From JAAYOS01 sp050950785 (GTDB lineage: Bacteria > Bacillota > Clostridia > Oscillospirales > JAAYOS01): DNA of 64,000 bases. The first letter of the stretch is position 1. The number at the start of each line of letters is the position of its first letter. The notes under the pieces were generated by a model. It did not search any database. It had not been told where the DNA came from and worked only from the letters and a program-made list of their open reading frames with translations. The stretch lies in assembly GCA_050950785.1 (NCBI GenBank), contig JBMNIG010000027.1:17043-81042 (forward strand). The letters are read 5' to 3'. This document shows positions 25,873 to 35,554 of the stretch, one piece after another. Both the position numbers and the translations under genes were made by a program.

Positions 25873-26644
25873 GCGGGGACACTTTGATAGCCGTGAAAAA
25901 GCGAAGGCCACGATCATGAGTGGAATCGTTTTTGTGGATGGAAAAAGGATCGATAAACCCGGTACGTCTGTTCCTGATGACGCTGAGATCGAAATTCGAG
26001 GTAATGCTCTTCGTTACGTAAGCAGGGGAGGTCTAAAGCTCGAAAAAGCTGTAGCTGAATTCGATTTATCACTTGAAGGTGTAATTGCGGCTGATATAGG
26101 CGCGTCTACCGGTGGATTTACCGACTGTATGCTGCAAAACGGAGCTTCAAAGGTTTATGCGATAGATGTTGGATATGGACAGTTAGCCTGGAAGCTGCGG
26201 CAGGATGATAGAGTCGTAGTGATGGACCGGACAAATATTCGACACGTCACACCCGAAACGATTGGAGAACCCTTGGACTTTGCCTCTATAGATGTTTCAT
26301 TCATATCATTAAAGCTAGTACTACCTGTGGTTCATAAATTACTTAAGTCATCAGGTAAAGTTGTAGCCCTTGTCAAGCCACAATTTGAGGCTGGGCGGGA
26401 GAAAGTTGGAAAAAAAGGTGTTGTCAGAGATCCAAAGGTACATCTTGAAGTTCTTGAAGAATTCAAAATCAATGCCGAGCACTCCGGTTTTGAAGTGCTG
26501 CAGATGACATATTCACCTGTCAAGGGACCTGAAGGAAACATTGAATATCTGGCGTATCTTTCACCGACTTTATCTGAAGAGAACTCCGGTTTACCCCCTA
26601 TTGACCTAAAGGAGTTGATATCGCGTTCTCATGAAGAGTTGTAA
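25841..26644 (+). CDS. tlyA: TlyA-family rRNA methyltransferase
   Basis: 267 aa: N-terminal S4 RNA-binding domain (KKRIDQLLFERGHFDSREKAKATIMSG, 2-28) and a FtsJ/RrmJ-like SAM-dependent domain with ADIGASTGGFTDCMLQNGA at about 84-102. In the family this is a 2'-O-ribose methyltransferase of rRNA; some members were called haemolysins, which is doubtful. GTG start lies inside dxs with GGAGG upstream. Confidence 0.93.
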   Translation: MKKRIDQLLFERGHFDSREKAKATIMSGIVFVDGKRIDKPGTSVPDDAEIEIRGNALRYVSRGGLKLEKAVAEFDLSLEGVIAADIGASTGGFTDCMLQNGASKVYAIDVGYGQLAWKLRQDDRVVVMDRTNIRHVTPETIGEPLDFASIDVSFISLKLVLPVVHKLLKSSGKVVALVKPQFEAGREKVGKKGVVRDPKVHLEVLEEFKINAEHSGFEVLQMTYSPVKGPEGNIEYLAYLSPTLSEENSGLPPIDLKELISRSHEEL

Positions 26645-26740
26645 GCAATTCATTCGACTTCATATTTATAGTTAAATTCTCGATTATTGAACGATATTGA
26701 GTTTATACAGTGATGTTTATTGATGTAAAAGGATAATAGT

Positions 26741-27589
26741 ATGCGTAAAGTTTTTTTGTATCCAAATCCTAACCGCGATAATGATTTTAAGCTGACAATA
26801 GAAACCGTTAAACTAATACGCGAATCTGGACTCGAACCGATCATACCGGAGAATATTGGGCTGCGCTGGGAAGATACCATTCGTATGCCTTTTTGCGAAG
26901 GTATACGTTCCTCTGATATGATAATTTGCATAGGCGGTGACGGCACGATACTTCGAATAGCTGAAACTGCAGCGCGGGAGGATAAGCCGATCCTCGGAAT
27001 AAATGCGGGGAAATTAGGCTTTCTTGCAGAGCTTGAAAAAGATGAGCTTTACAGGCTTAAAAGCATACTTAACGGCAGTTTTAGCATCGATCACCGATCT
27101 ATGCTGGATGTATGTCTGCTTAGAAATGAACAAACTGTTTTTGAAGGAACCGCTCTCAATGACGCAGTTGTCACGACCCTTGTAGGACCTCGGGTAATGT
27201 CCTTTGATTTTTGGGTTGGAAATCACTTTATCGCAACTATTAGCGGTGACGGTCTTATAGCATCTACGCCGACGGGATCATCAGCTTATTCACTTTCGGC
27301 AGGAGGTCCCCTTGTAGAACCAAGTGCTGATTTGATTTTAGTAACCCCCATATGCGCTCATAGTCTACACGCAAAGTCATTTGTTTTATCAGGAAAAAGT
27401 ACTGTAAAGTTTCAAAACACGACAGTTGGAGTTGATGCACAACTGACTATTGACGGAGTTACGAATAATGATATGGGTATGCAGACTGGGGACACTGTTG
27501 TAATTTCAAAATCCCACCTGTACTGCAAACTTGTCCGATCAAAAAATCACGGTTTTTATGATATAGTAAGAAATAAGTTGATCCCATAG
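26741..27589 (+). CDS. nadK: NAD kinase
   Basis: 282 aa. Phosphorylates NAD to NADP. The GGDGT motif is at 65-69, followed by ILGINAGKLGFLAEL and the downstream NDAVVTT and GDGLIASTPTGSSAYSLSAGG blocks. Order tlyA-nadK-argR-recN is the usual Firmicute arrangement. Confidence 0.96.
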   Translation: MRKVFLYPNPNRDNDFKLTIETVKLIRESGLEPIIPENIGLRWEDTIRMPFCEGIRSSDMIICIGGDGTILRIAETAAREDKPILGINAGKLGFLAELEKDELYRLKSILNGSFSIDHRSMLDVCLLRNEQTVFEGTALNDAVVTTLVGPRVMSFDFWVGNHFIATISGDGLIASTPTGSSAYSLSAGGPLVEPSADLILVTPICAHSLHAKSFVLSGKSTVKFQNTTVGVDAQLTIDGVTNNDMGMQTGDTVVISKSHLYCKLVRSKNHGFYDIVRNKLIP

Positions 27590-27756
27590 AAAACATAAAT
27601 ATAGCTGTGCGTAATAAACTACATATTGACACACAATCAGTTTCAGACTTGGACAAGCCTCTTAAGCATAAGTGCTCTTACTGGCTGAGCTAATGAGCCA
27701 ATTGGTTGGGTGGCGAATTATAGCATTGCTTAAATTTTAGAAAAGGGAGATGTCAT

Positions 27757-28209
27757 ATGAAATCGTTGCGGCACGAAATGATTCTTCAGATTCTTAGTAA
27801 GGAAAACATAGAGACCCAGGAGGAACTTGCCGAAAGACTGCGTGTCCATGGAATCGAAGCAACACAAGCTACGATTTCCCGGGATATAAAGGAGCTAAGA
27901 TTACAAAAGACTTTGATGGAAAACGGCAGATATCGATACGCCGCACCAGCAAAAACCTTTGAACCGGATATAGACGATCGGTTGAGAACGATTTTTAAAG
28001 AGAGTGTCATAAGTGTTGATTATGCAAAAAACATAGTTGTCATTCGCACTTTGCCGGGTCTTGCTGATGCCGCATGCTCAGCTATTGATGCAATGAGACA
28101 TGATACGATAGTGGGAACTTTGGCCGGTGATGATACAGCAATGATCGTAGTTCGAGATGACACTGATGCTGTCGAGTTTTCAAGAAAAGTAACAGAACTT
28201 ATGCGTTGA
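27757..28209 (+). CDS. argR: Arginine repressor ArgR/AhrC
   Basis: 150 aa. N-terminal winged helix (MKSLRHEMILQILSKENIETQEELAERL; TQATISRDIKELRL at about 36-49) and C-terminal hexamerisation/arginine-binding domain with the DTIVGTLAGDDTAMIVVRDD signature (about 114-133). AAAAGGGAGATG precedes the ATG. Strongest expected targets are arginine genes elsewhere; none is in the window. Confidence 0.96.
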   Translation: MKSLRHEMILQILSKENIETQEELAERLRVHGIEATQATISRDIKELRLQKTLMENGRYRYAAPAKTFEPDIDDRLRTIFKESVISVDYAKNIVVIRTLPGLADAACSAIDAMRHDTIVGTLAGDDTAMIVVRDDTDAVEFSRKVTELMR

Positions 28210-28234
28210 TGACTAATATGTAGGAGGAAACATA

Positions 28235-29917
28235 ATGCTCACTCTTCTCCACATTGAAAATATAGCCGTTGTAGAGCGCGCAGATATAGAACCCGGTTTG
28301 GGCTTGAATGTACTTACCGGCGAAACCGGCGCTGGAAAATCGATAATTATTGATGCCATTGGTGCAATTGCAGGTGAGCGCACCAGCAAAGATTTGATAC
28401 GCACCGGGGAAAAAAGCGCAACTGTAAATGCAATGTTTAGCGGACTTTCCTCGTCTGTGTTGAGCTGGCTGGATGAAAACGGGTATTCACCTGATGAAGA
28501 GGGCAATTTACTTATTAGCCGTCAGATATCATCTGAAGGAAGAAGCGTATGCCGAATCAATGGAGTTCCGGTCACTGTATCCCAATTGAAAACACTTGGT
28601 AGTCTTCTGATCAACATTCATGGTCAACATGACAATCAAAGCCTCTTGGATGAAAGTACTCATCTTTCATATTTGGATAGCTTTGCTGGTCATTATGAGT
28701 TGATTGAAGATTATCGTGCCCGATATGAAGAACTGAGGGAAATAGATAAAGCTATAAAAAGTATTACAATGGATGAGGAAGAAAAATCCCGACGCATCGA
28801 CCGGCTCAGATACCGGGTTGAAGAGATTGAGGTAGCCGGTTTGCAGGTTGGGGAAGATGAGAAGTTGGAAGCCCGAAGAGCTATTCTTCGCAATTCAGAG
28901 CATATGACAGCTGCAATCGAAGAATGTTTCCGCTCCCTCTATGGAGATGAAGATTTAGAAGGCGCATGTGGGCTGCTAAATACTGCTGAACTTTCACTTT
29001 CTTCGATATCTTCAATGGATAATCAGCTCGATGTACTGCAGGAGAGACTACGTGAAATCCGATACGTTGCCGAAGATATAGCTTCCGAAATCAGGGATCT
29101 CCGTGGTGAATATATCTACTCACCTGAAGAGATGGAGCAGGTAGAGAGCAGACTTGCATTGATACATCAGCTTAAGCGTAAGTATGGTGACTCTATTGAG
29201 CAGATACTTGAAACATTCGAAAAGGAGAAAGCCGAACTCGATAGGATTGAGTTTTCGGAAGAAGAGATAAAAAAACTAAAGAGAAAACGCGAAAATGCAT
29301 ATAATGAAACAATCAAGGCGGGAGAAAAGCTTAGTAGGAACCGTGCTGAAAAAGCGGCAGAGCTTTCGGAAAAGATTATGAGCTGCCTGTCAAGATTAGA
29401 TATGCCCAAGGTCCGGTTTGAAGTAGAGATAGAAAGAAAGGCTACTCCGGAACATGACGGTCTCGACAATGTGAGATTTCTTCTTTCAGCAAATCCCGGG
29501 GAAGAGTTGAGGGCTATCTCCAAAATTGCTTCAGGCGGAGAACTATCAAGGATAATGCTTGCAATGAAAAATGTCCTTGTAAAAAATGATGATATAAAGA
29601 CCCTTATATTTGATGAAGTGGACACAGGTGTAAGCGGGAGGGCTGCACAGAGGGTTGCAGAGATGCTTGCAGAGGTGTCAAGAGAAAAACAGGTCTTGTG
29701 TGTAACACATCTGTCCCAGATCGCTGCCATGGCAGACAATCACTTTAAGATAGAAAAAAACGAACATGACGGAAGAGTATATACATCGGTAACACTGCTC
29801 GACGAAGGATCTGCGACAAGGGAAATAGCACGGATCATCAGCGGCGCCAGCATCACCGAAGCTACGCTGAAAAGCGCCCATGAAATGATAAAAGACGCAA
29901 AAGAATATAAGAAATGA
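28235..29917 (+). CDS. recN: DNA repair protein RecN
   Basis: 560 aa SMC-like ATPase for double-strand-break repair. Walker A TGETGAGKSI at 28-37, NIHGQHDNQSLLD near 126-138, coiled-coil arms in the middle, the ABC signature SGGELSR and Walker B LIFDEVDTGVSG near the C-terminus. In most clostridia spoIVB and spo0A follow; here tyrS comes 9 nt later. Confidence 0.97.
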   Translation: MLTLLHIENIAVVERADIEPGLGLNVLTGETGAGKSIIIDAIGAIAGERTSKDLIRTGEKSATVNAMFSGLSSSVLSWLDENGYSPDEEGNLLISRQISSEGRSVCRINGVPVTVSQLKTLGSLLINIHGQHDNQSLLDESTHLSYLDSFAGHYELIEDYRARYEELREIDKAIKSITMDEEEKSRRIDRLRYRVEEIEVAGLQVGEDEKLEARRAILRNSEHMTAAIEECFRSLYGDEDLEGACGLLNTAELSLSSISSMDNQLDVLQERLREIRYVAEDIASEIRDLRGEYIYSPEEMEQVESRLALIHQLKRKYGDSIEQILETFEKEKAELDRIEFSEEEIKKLKRKRENAYNETIKAGEKLSRNRAEKAAELSEKIMSCLSRLDMPKVRFEVEIERKATPEHDGLDNVRFLLSANPGEELRAISKIASGGELSRIMLAMKNVLVKNDDIKTLIFDEVDTGVSGRAAQRVAEMLAEVSREKQVLCVTHLSQIAAMADNHFKIEKNEHDGRVYTSVTLLDEGSATREIARIISGASITEATLKSAHEMIKDAKEYKK

Positions 29918-29926
29918 GGATACGGC

Positions 29927-31156
29927 ATGACACTATATGATGAGTTGAAAGCGCGGGGTCTCGTAGCGCAGACTACAAATGAAGAAGAGATAAGTGAGTT
30001 GATAAACAATGGAAGGGCAAAGTTCTACATTGGGTTTGATCCAACTGCAGACAGCCTTCATATCGGGCATCTTATGCAGCTTATCGTAATGAGACATCTT
30101 CAAAGAGCGGGTAATAAACCAATTGCTCTGCTGGGTGGCGGCACTGCAATGGTTGGAGACCCTACCGGAAAAACCGATATGCGCAAAATGATGACCGCAG
30201 AAACCATAAAACACAATGCGGAATGTTTTCGTAAGCAGATGTCAAAAATCGTTGACTTTTCCGAAGGAAATGCGATCATGGTCAACAATGCCGATTGGCT
30301 ACTAAACTTGAACTACGTAGAGTTTCTCAGAGATGTCGGTGTACACTTTTCTGTTAACCGCATGCTGACTGCAGAATGCTTCAAGTCTCGTCTTGAACGC
30401 GGCTTATCCTTCCTTGAGTTCAACTATATGCTAATGCAAAGCTACGACTTCTTTGTTCTCAACGAAAAATATGGTGTAAACCTCCAGTGCGGAGGTGACG
30501 ACCAATGGTCGAATATACTTGGCGGTATTGACCTGATACGCAGAAAGAAATCGGAAACTGTATATGGAATAACCTTTACACTCCTTTTGACCTCCGACGG
30601 AAGAAAGATGGGGAAGACAGAGAAGGGTGCTGTGTGGTTGGATCCTGAAAAGACTTCACCCTACGACTTTTATCAGTATTGGCGAAATATTGACGATGCT
30701 GATGTAATCAATTGTCTCAAGCTCGTCACTTTCGTCCCCCTTGCTGAGATAGCAAAGTATGAAAAGCTTGAAGGTGCAGAGCTAAATACTGCAAAAGAGA
30801 GACTTGCCTATGAGGTAACAAAACTTGTTCATGGGCAAGAAGAGGCCGATAAGGCCCTTGCTGCAGCGAAAGCTATCTTCTCATCAGGGAGCGCAAATTC
30901 TGATATGCCTGAGACAGTATTGTCCCAGGATGATTTCAAAGATGGAGAGATCGTAATCACCGAGTTATTGGCTAAAGCAAAGCTTGTACCATCCAAGGGT
31001 GAGGCAAGAAGACTTATTGACCAGGGCGGGATCTCTGTCAATGATGAAAAGGTGAAAACCGTTACTGAAACATTCACAACAGAACAGTTGTCGGGCGAAG
31101 GATTGATTATCCGTAAAGGCAAAAAGGTTTACCATCGTGTAAGGTTAGCAGACTAG
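29927..31156 (+). CDS. tyrS: Tyrosyl-tRNA synthetase
   Basis: 409 aa class Ic synthetase. HIGH at 45-48, the tyrosine pocket with DDQWSNI (191-197), and the KMSKS-loop as KMGKT at 227-231, the form of the TyrS subgroup that has a divergent loop. C-terminal S4 domain (about 338-400). AATGAGGA precedes the ATG. No T-box leader, since it is read through from recN. Confidence 0.96.
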   Translation: MTLYDELKARGLVAQTTNEEEISELINNGRAKFYIGFDPTADSLHIGHLMQLIVMRHLQRAGNKPIALLGGGTAMVGDPTGKTDMRKMMTAETIKHNAECFRKQMSKIVDFSEGNAIMVNNADWLLNLNYVEFLRDVGVHFSVNRMLTAECFKSRLERGLSFLEFNYMLMQSYDFFVLNEKYGVNLQCGGDDQWSNILGGIDLIRRKKSETVYGITFTLLLTSDGRKMGKTEKGAVWLDPEKTSPYDFYQYWRNIDDADVINCLKLVTFVPLAEIAKYEKLEGAELNTAKERLAYEVTKLVHGQEEADKALAAAKAIFSSGSANSDMPETVLSQDDFKDGEIVITELLAKAKLVPSKGEARRLIDQGGISVNDEKVKTVTETFTTEQLSGEGLIIRKGKKVYHRVRLAD

Positions 31157-31219
31157 CGATGTAGGTTGGGAAATAATTATATAGAGCGAATGTATATATA
31201 CTTTATAAGGTGATTTTAG

Positions 31220-31283
31220 ATCCGTGGACGATCTGGTATTCCAATTGTAAAAATGCAATTGGGAAACTAGAAAGCCCACGGAT
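31220..31283. repeat. Long nested hairpin after tyrS
   Basis: Outer arms ATCCGTGG (31220-31227) and CCACGGAT (31276-31283) enclose inner arms CCAATTG (31241-31247) and CAATTGG (31256-31262). There is no T-run, so it is not a classic terminator. It may be a structured RNA, a processing site or a small palindromic repeat. Confidence 0.5.
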
Positions 31284-31442
31284 TTAATCAAATATTTTTC
31301 ACATAATTTCCTCTGTTTTTCTGAAGAGGAATATGCGTTTGTGTTATATCAGAAATTGTGCATGACTAAATTATTCGATACGAAGTAAGTCTTGCATTCA
31401 AGCAGTTAACGCTTATTTGATAAATATTTTTGTTCAAACATA

Positions 31443-31473
31443 TTGACATTGACGTTACGTAAAGGTGTAAACT
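31443..31473 (+). promoter_or_regulatory. MerR-type promoter with 19-bp spacer
   Basis: TTGACA (31443-31448), 19-bp spacer and TAAACT (31468-31473). The over-long spacer contains the palindrome TTACGTAA (31455-31462) flanked by GACG and AGGT. Such spacers are the hallmark of promoters activated by MerR-family proteins; this one precedes the gene for such a protein and implies autoregulation. Confidence 0.75.
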
Positions 31474-31536
31474 GTTTTTGACGGTTGAGATAGCACACCG
31501 ATCTGTTGCTCGTAACAAGGAGAAGGGAGGCGTTCA

Positions 31537-32304
31537 ATGGAATATACAATTACGGATCTTGCAAAATTGGCTGGTATCAGTACGCGTACTCTAAGATTTT
31601 ACGATGAGATCGGACTGCTCAAGCCAGCCGGTACAAACCATTCAGGGTACAGAGTGTATAAAAGCAGGGAAGTTGACCGGCTTCAACAAATACTGTTCTA
31701 CAAAGAGCTTGGTGTAAACCTGAATAAAATCAAAGAGATAATAAGTTGTCATACTTTTGATGAACTTGGAGCTCTTAGAGAACATCTTAGAATGTTGAAT
31801 GAAAAAAGAGACAAGTTGGACAATCTGATCCACAGCGTAAAAAAGACGATTGCATATAAAGAAGGGAGAATCAGTATGACTGATAAAGAAAAGTTTGAAT
31901 CTTTCAAAAAAGAGATGATCGATGAAAATGAGTCAAAATACGGAAAAGAGATAAGAGAAAGATATGGACAGGAAACGGTAGACAAATCATATGAGAAATT
32001 CAAAAATATGTCTGCTGATCAGTATAAGGAGTTTCAAAGGCTTGGCGAGCAGATATATGAAACCCTTGCAGAGGCATATGAGACAGGCGATCCGGCAGGA
32101 GAATTAGCACAAAAGGCAGCCGATTTGCACCGTCGCTGGCTTTGCTTTACATGGAACGAATACTCTAAAGAGGCTCATGCAGGATTAGCACAAATGTATG
32201 TTGATGATGAGCGTTTCAAAGCTTACTATGACAAAATAAAACCCGGCATAAGTGAGTTCTTGCGTGATGCAATACTCATTTATACCGGTATGAACAAAAA
32301 CTGA
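31537..32304 (+). CDS. MerR-family regulator with TipAS domain
   Basis: 255 aa. N-terminal MerR winged helix (YTITDLAKLAGISTRTLRFYDEIGLL, about 3-28), a coiled linker (about 75-115), then a TipAS antibiotic-recognition domain (about 125-250) with LAQKAADLHRRWLCFTW. TipAL-type proteins bind drugs covalently or as peptides and activate their own promoter; the ligand here is unknown. GAAGGGAGG upstream. It stands alone, with a characteristic 19-bp-spacer promoter in front and no obvious target gene downstream. Confidence 0.9.
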   Translation: MEYTITDLAKLAGISTRTLRFYDEIGLLKPAGTNHSGYRVYKSREVDRLQQILFYKELGVNLNKIKEIISCHTFDELGALREHLRMLNEKRDKLDNLIHSVKKTIAYKEGRISMTDKEKFESFKKEMIDENESKYGKEIRERYGQETVDKSYEKFKNMSADQYKEFQRLGEQIYETLAEAYETGDPAGELAQKAADLHRRWLCFTWNEYSKEAHAGLAQMYVDDERFKAYYDKIKPGISEFLRDAILIYTGMNKN

Positions 32305-32340
32305 AAATAATTTTCTACAATTTTACCGCTTTTTTATCGT

Positions 32341-33114
32341 TTATTGAGAAGAGTTAATAGTTTTGTTAACAAGATCACTCATGTTGTATAGACCCGGGTC
32401 CTGTTCCACAATAAACTCCGCTGCCTTTACGGCTCCGTTGGCAAAAATAGAACGGGATAGAGCGGTGTGCTTGATTTCTATCAACTCGTCGTTGCCTGCA
32501 AACAGGACTTCATGGTCTCCTACAATGGTGCCTCCCCGCAGTGAGTGTATGCCTATTTCATTTACCTCACGCCTTTTACTTGCTGAGTGTCTTCCGTAAG
32601 TAAAATCAGCTTGATAGGGGAGCACCTCAGCAATGGCATCAGCCATGGAAGCAGCAGTACCTGATGGGGCATCAAGTTTTTTATTGTGGTGTTTTTCGGT
32701 GATCTCTATGTTAAAGTCTGGACCGAGTAACACTGCAGCTTGGCGTGCAAGTTCTGTTATTAGACATATGCCGATCGACATGTTGGATGACCTGAAGATA
32801 GGTATCTGCGATGATGCCTGCTCAATCAACTTGATTTGATCATCGGTGTAGCCAGTTGTAGCAAGTACAGCTGGCATTTTTTTATCTTGACAAAATTTAA
32901 GTAAATGATCGATAACGGAAGGATTTGAAAAGTCTATCAGTACATCAGCCGGACCGTCATAATCAAAGGGGTTATCATAAACCGGATAGGTGAACAGCTT
33001 TTCTTTAGATATATCAATTCCGGCAACAATGGTCATATTATCTGAGCCGGATACCAGCTCCGAAATAACCCTACCCATCCGGCCGTTGCATCCGGAAAGC
33101 AAAATCTTTAACAT
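32341..33114 (-). CDS. dapB: 4-hydroxy-tetrahydrodipicolinate reductase
   Basis: 257 aa, third enzyme of the branch to diaminopimelate and lysine, reducing with NAD(P)H. Nucleotide loop GCNGRMGR at 8-15, ATTGYT at about 90-95 and the catalytic EKHHNKKLDAPSGTA (about 139-153) with the His and Lys. It starts 12 nt after dapA, last gene of the riboswitch-controlled operon. Confidence 0.95.
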   Translation of the reverse strand: MLKILLSGCNGRMGRVISELVSGSDNMTIVAGIDISKEKLFTYPVYDNPFDYDGPADVLIDFSNPSVIDHLLKFCQDKKMPAVLATTGYTDDQIKLIEQASSQIPIFRSSNMSIGICLITELARQAAVLLGPDFNIEITEKHHNKKLDAPSGTAASMADAIAEVLPYQADFTYGRHSASKRREVNEIGIHSLRGGTIVGDHEVLFAGNDELIEIKHTALSRSIFANGAVKAAEFIVEQDPGLYNMSDLVNKTINSSQ

Positions 33115-33126
33115 ACTTATACATCC

Positions 33127-34029
33127 TTAACTGTTTTGGTTTGACAGAATACCAGCATCTGTCATAGCTTTTTTCAAACGCATCAAGTTGCTGTCGGAAA
33201 TTTCAAATAGGGGCATTCGGAGAACTCCGGAATCGAGCCCCATCAGCTTCAATGCCGCTTTTACAGGAATTGGATTGACTTCGCAGAAGAGTGCGTTGAT
33301 CAGCTCAGTCATTTTGATCTGAAGATCTGAGCTTTCGCGTACTCTTCCTTCAAGGTAAAGTCGGCACATATCGGAAGTCTGTTTTGGTGCGATATTGGCA
33401 AGTACTGAGATTACCCCTTTTCCACCAAGAGAGAGGACCGGTACGATAAGATTATCTTCTCCGGACCAGAAATACAGCTCGTCACCGACACGTTGCCTTA
33501 CAGAAGCTATCACTGCAAGGTTCCCTGAGGCCTCCTTGACACCGTTTATCAAGGGATGCTTTGAAAGCTCACAGTATGTTTCTACAGTAAAGCTCATACC
33601 TGTTCTTGAAGGAACATTGTATAGGATGACTGGAAGCTCAGCTCTGTCAGCAATATAGGTCATATGTTTTATGAGACCTGTTTGGGTGGTTTTGTTGTAA
33701 TAGGGTGTGACAACAAGCAAGCCATCAGCGCCTGCTTCACGGGCCGCTACAGACATTTCAACTGCGTGGAGCGTGTCGTTTGACCCGGTACCCGCAATAA
33801 CAGGTACTCTTCCGTTTACATATTTTACACATTGGGTGATGGTTTCTATGTGTTCTTCAGTTGGTTGGGTTGAAGCCTCACCTGTGGTTCCGCAAATAAT
33901 AATGGAATCTGTTCCATTTTCGATTTGAAAATCAATAAGCTTTTTTAGGCGTGGGTAATCAATGGAATAGTCCTCATTGAAGGGGGTCACGATTGCGACA
34001 CCAGAACCGACAAATAACGGTGTTTTCAT
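33127..34029 (-). CDS. dapA: 4-hydroxy-tetrahydrodipicolinate synthase
   Basis: 300 aa TIM-barrel aldolase, condenses aspartate semialdehyde with pyruvate. GTTGE at 47-51, catalytic Tyr137 (LYNVPSRTG), Arg142 and Schiff-base Lys165 (GVKEASG) are all present. Middle gene of asd-dapA-dapB; a 184-nt space separates it from asd, in which I see no terminator. Confidence 0.96.
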   Translation of the reverse strand: MKTPLFVGSGVAIVTPFNEDYSIDYPRLKKLIDFQIENGTDSIIICGTTGEASTQPTEEHIETITQCVKYVNGRVPVIAGTGSNDTLHAVEMSVAAREAGADGLLVVTPYYNKTTQTGLIKHMTYIADRAELPVILYNVPSRTGMSFTVETYCELSKHPLINGVKEASGNLAVIASVRQRVGDELYFWSGEDNLIVPVLSLGGKGVISVLANIAPKQTSDMCRLYLEGRVRESSDLQIKMTELINALFCEVNPIPVKAALKLMGLDSGVLRMPLFEISDSNLMRLKKAMTDAGILSNQNS

Positions 34030-34213
34030 AAGAGTATTACCTCACTTATACAAAATTGTGCGACTATAGCTACATCATATCAAAATTTCGCTCTTGTTTA
34101 AATACATTAGCAAACAATATTGGTGTGATGTAAGCTTGCACAGCAAGGAGTTTGATCTATTCTATAGAGCAGGTTTAGAGCGGTCAGCGGTTCATTTTGA
34201 TAATTTTTCTTGT

Positions 34214-35299
34214 TCAAATTTTCTCAATATATCCTTCTGCACATAGCAGCTCTGCCAGCAAAACTGCACCACCGGCGGCGCCACGCAACGTATTGTGCGA
34301 GAGACAGACAAATTTCATATCGTATTGGCTATCGGGGCGCAGTCTGCCGATGGACACGGCCATACCACCCTCAAGGTCGCGGTGAAGAGCGGTTTGAGGA
34401 TAGTTTTCCTCTTCAAAATAATGCAAAAACTGCTTTGGTGCGGAGGGTAGGGCTAGCTCCTGGGGTCTGCCGCGAAATTCTCTCCATGCGTTCTTTATTT
34501 CATCAAATGAAGGCATGTTCTCAAAAGAAGCGAATACAGCCGCAAGGTGTCCGTTGGATACAGGAACACGAATGCACTGAGCCGTTATACTCGGGCTAGA
34601 TGCATTTACTATTGCACCGTTCTGAATACTTCCCCAAATCTTGAGAGGTTCTATCTCGGATTTCTCTTCTTCGCCACCGATGAACGGTATGACATTGTCA
34701 ACCATTTCAGGCCATGTATCAAACGTCTTTCCGGCACCTGAAATAGCTTGATATGTACAAGTCAATACACGATCGATGCCGAAACCGATAAGGGGATGAA
34801 GGGCCGGCACGTAGCTCTGAAGGGAGCAATTTGATTTAGTAGCAATAAGTCCACGACGCAGTCCAAGACGCTTGCGAAAATGCGGAATTACTTCCAGGTG
34901 GTCGTTGTTGATCTCCGGTATGACCATCGGAACATCAGGTGTAAATCTGTGAGCTGAATTATTTGATACTACCGGACACTCATGCTTAGCATATTCCTCT
35001 TCAAGAGCCCTTATATCGTCCTTTTTCATATCAACAGCGGAAAAAACAAAATCTACCGAAGAAGCGATCTTTTCCATGTCTGCCGAAGCATCCAAGACTA
35101 TCTTATTTTTAAGATTCTCAGGAATGGGGGTGGGCATAGCCCAACGGCTTCCTATAGCCTCATTGTATGTCTTCCCGGCAGAACGTGGACTTGCAGCAAG
35201 CTCAGTTACCTCAAACCAGGGGTGTTTATCAAGCAAAGAGACAAAGCGTTGCCCAACCATGCCTGTTGCTCCTAGGATTCCTACTTTGTACTTGTTCAT
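34214..35299 (-). CDS. asd: Aspartate-semialdehyde dehydrogenase
   Basis: 361 aa from ATG 35299, with GGAAGG 8-9 nt upstream. NADP loop GATGMVGQ at 10-17, catalytic Cys in TKSNCS (C158), and the HRDLEGGMAVS and CLSHNTLRGAAGG C-terminal motifs. The sequence type is that of the archaeal/fungal-like Asd group also found in many clostridia. First gene of the operon behind the lysine riboswitch. Confidence 0.95.
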   Translation of the reverse strand: MNKYKVGILGATGMVGQRFVSLLDKHPWFEVTELAASPRSAGKTYNEAIGSRWAMPTPIPENLKNKIVLDASADMEKIASSVDFVFSAVDMKKDDIRALEEEYAKHECPVVSNNSAHRFTPDVPMVIPEINNDHLEVIPHFRKRLGLRRGLIATKSNCSLQSYVPALHPLIGFGIDRVLTCTYQAISGAGKTFDTWPEMVDNVIPFIGGEEEKSEIEPLKIWGSIQNGAIVNASSPSITAQCIRVPVSNGHLAAVFASFENMPSFDEIKNAWREFRGRPQELALPSAPKQFLHYFEEENYPQTALHRDLEGGMAVSIGRLRPDSQYDMKFVCLSHNTLRGAAGGAVLLAELLCAEGYIEKI

Positions 35300-35472
35300 A
35301 AAAAAACTTCCTTCCGTCACGTTTAAGTTGACCTAGTAAGATGGTCTACTATGGCAAATGAATAAAAGGATAGCGGTGACTAAACCATCGAGCTTGGCGT
35401 GCAGTTTCCCATAATATTCTATGCAAGTATATCAACAAATGTTATGGTAAATTGTGCGTCTCTACTGAATAT

Positions 35473-35497
35473 GAAAAAACCGGTTGAAAAACCGGCT
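35473..35497 (-). terminator. Lysine riboswitch terminator
   Basis: On the minus strand GCCGGTT-TTTC-AACCGG is followed by TTTTTTC. It lies between the lysine aptamer and asd, so it is the expected expression platform: with lysine bound, this stem ends transcription. Confidence 0.8.
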
Positions 35498-35554
35498 GAA
35501 CTTGTAGTATAATGACGCAAAGTGCGAAATATGTAAACTTTGTCGAACACTACC

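Larger units (their letters stand above)
31157..31536. other. Intergenic region between tyrS and the MerR-type gene
   Basis: 380 bases without a gene. It holds the long hairpin at 31220-31283 and the MerR-type promoter at 31443-31473, both listed separately. No other coding signal is seen. Confidence 0.6.

Noticed and set aside
31157..31536. T-box or other leader belonging to tyrS
   Set aside because: The stretch lies downstream of tyrS, and tyrS itself follows recN by 9 nt, leaving no room for a leader.
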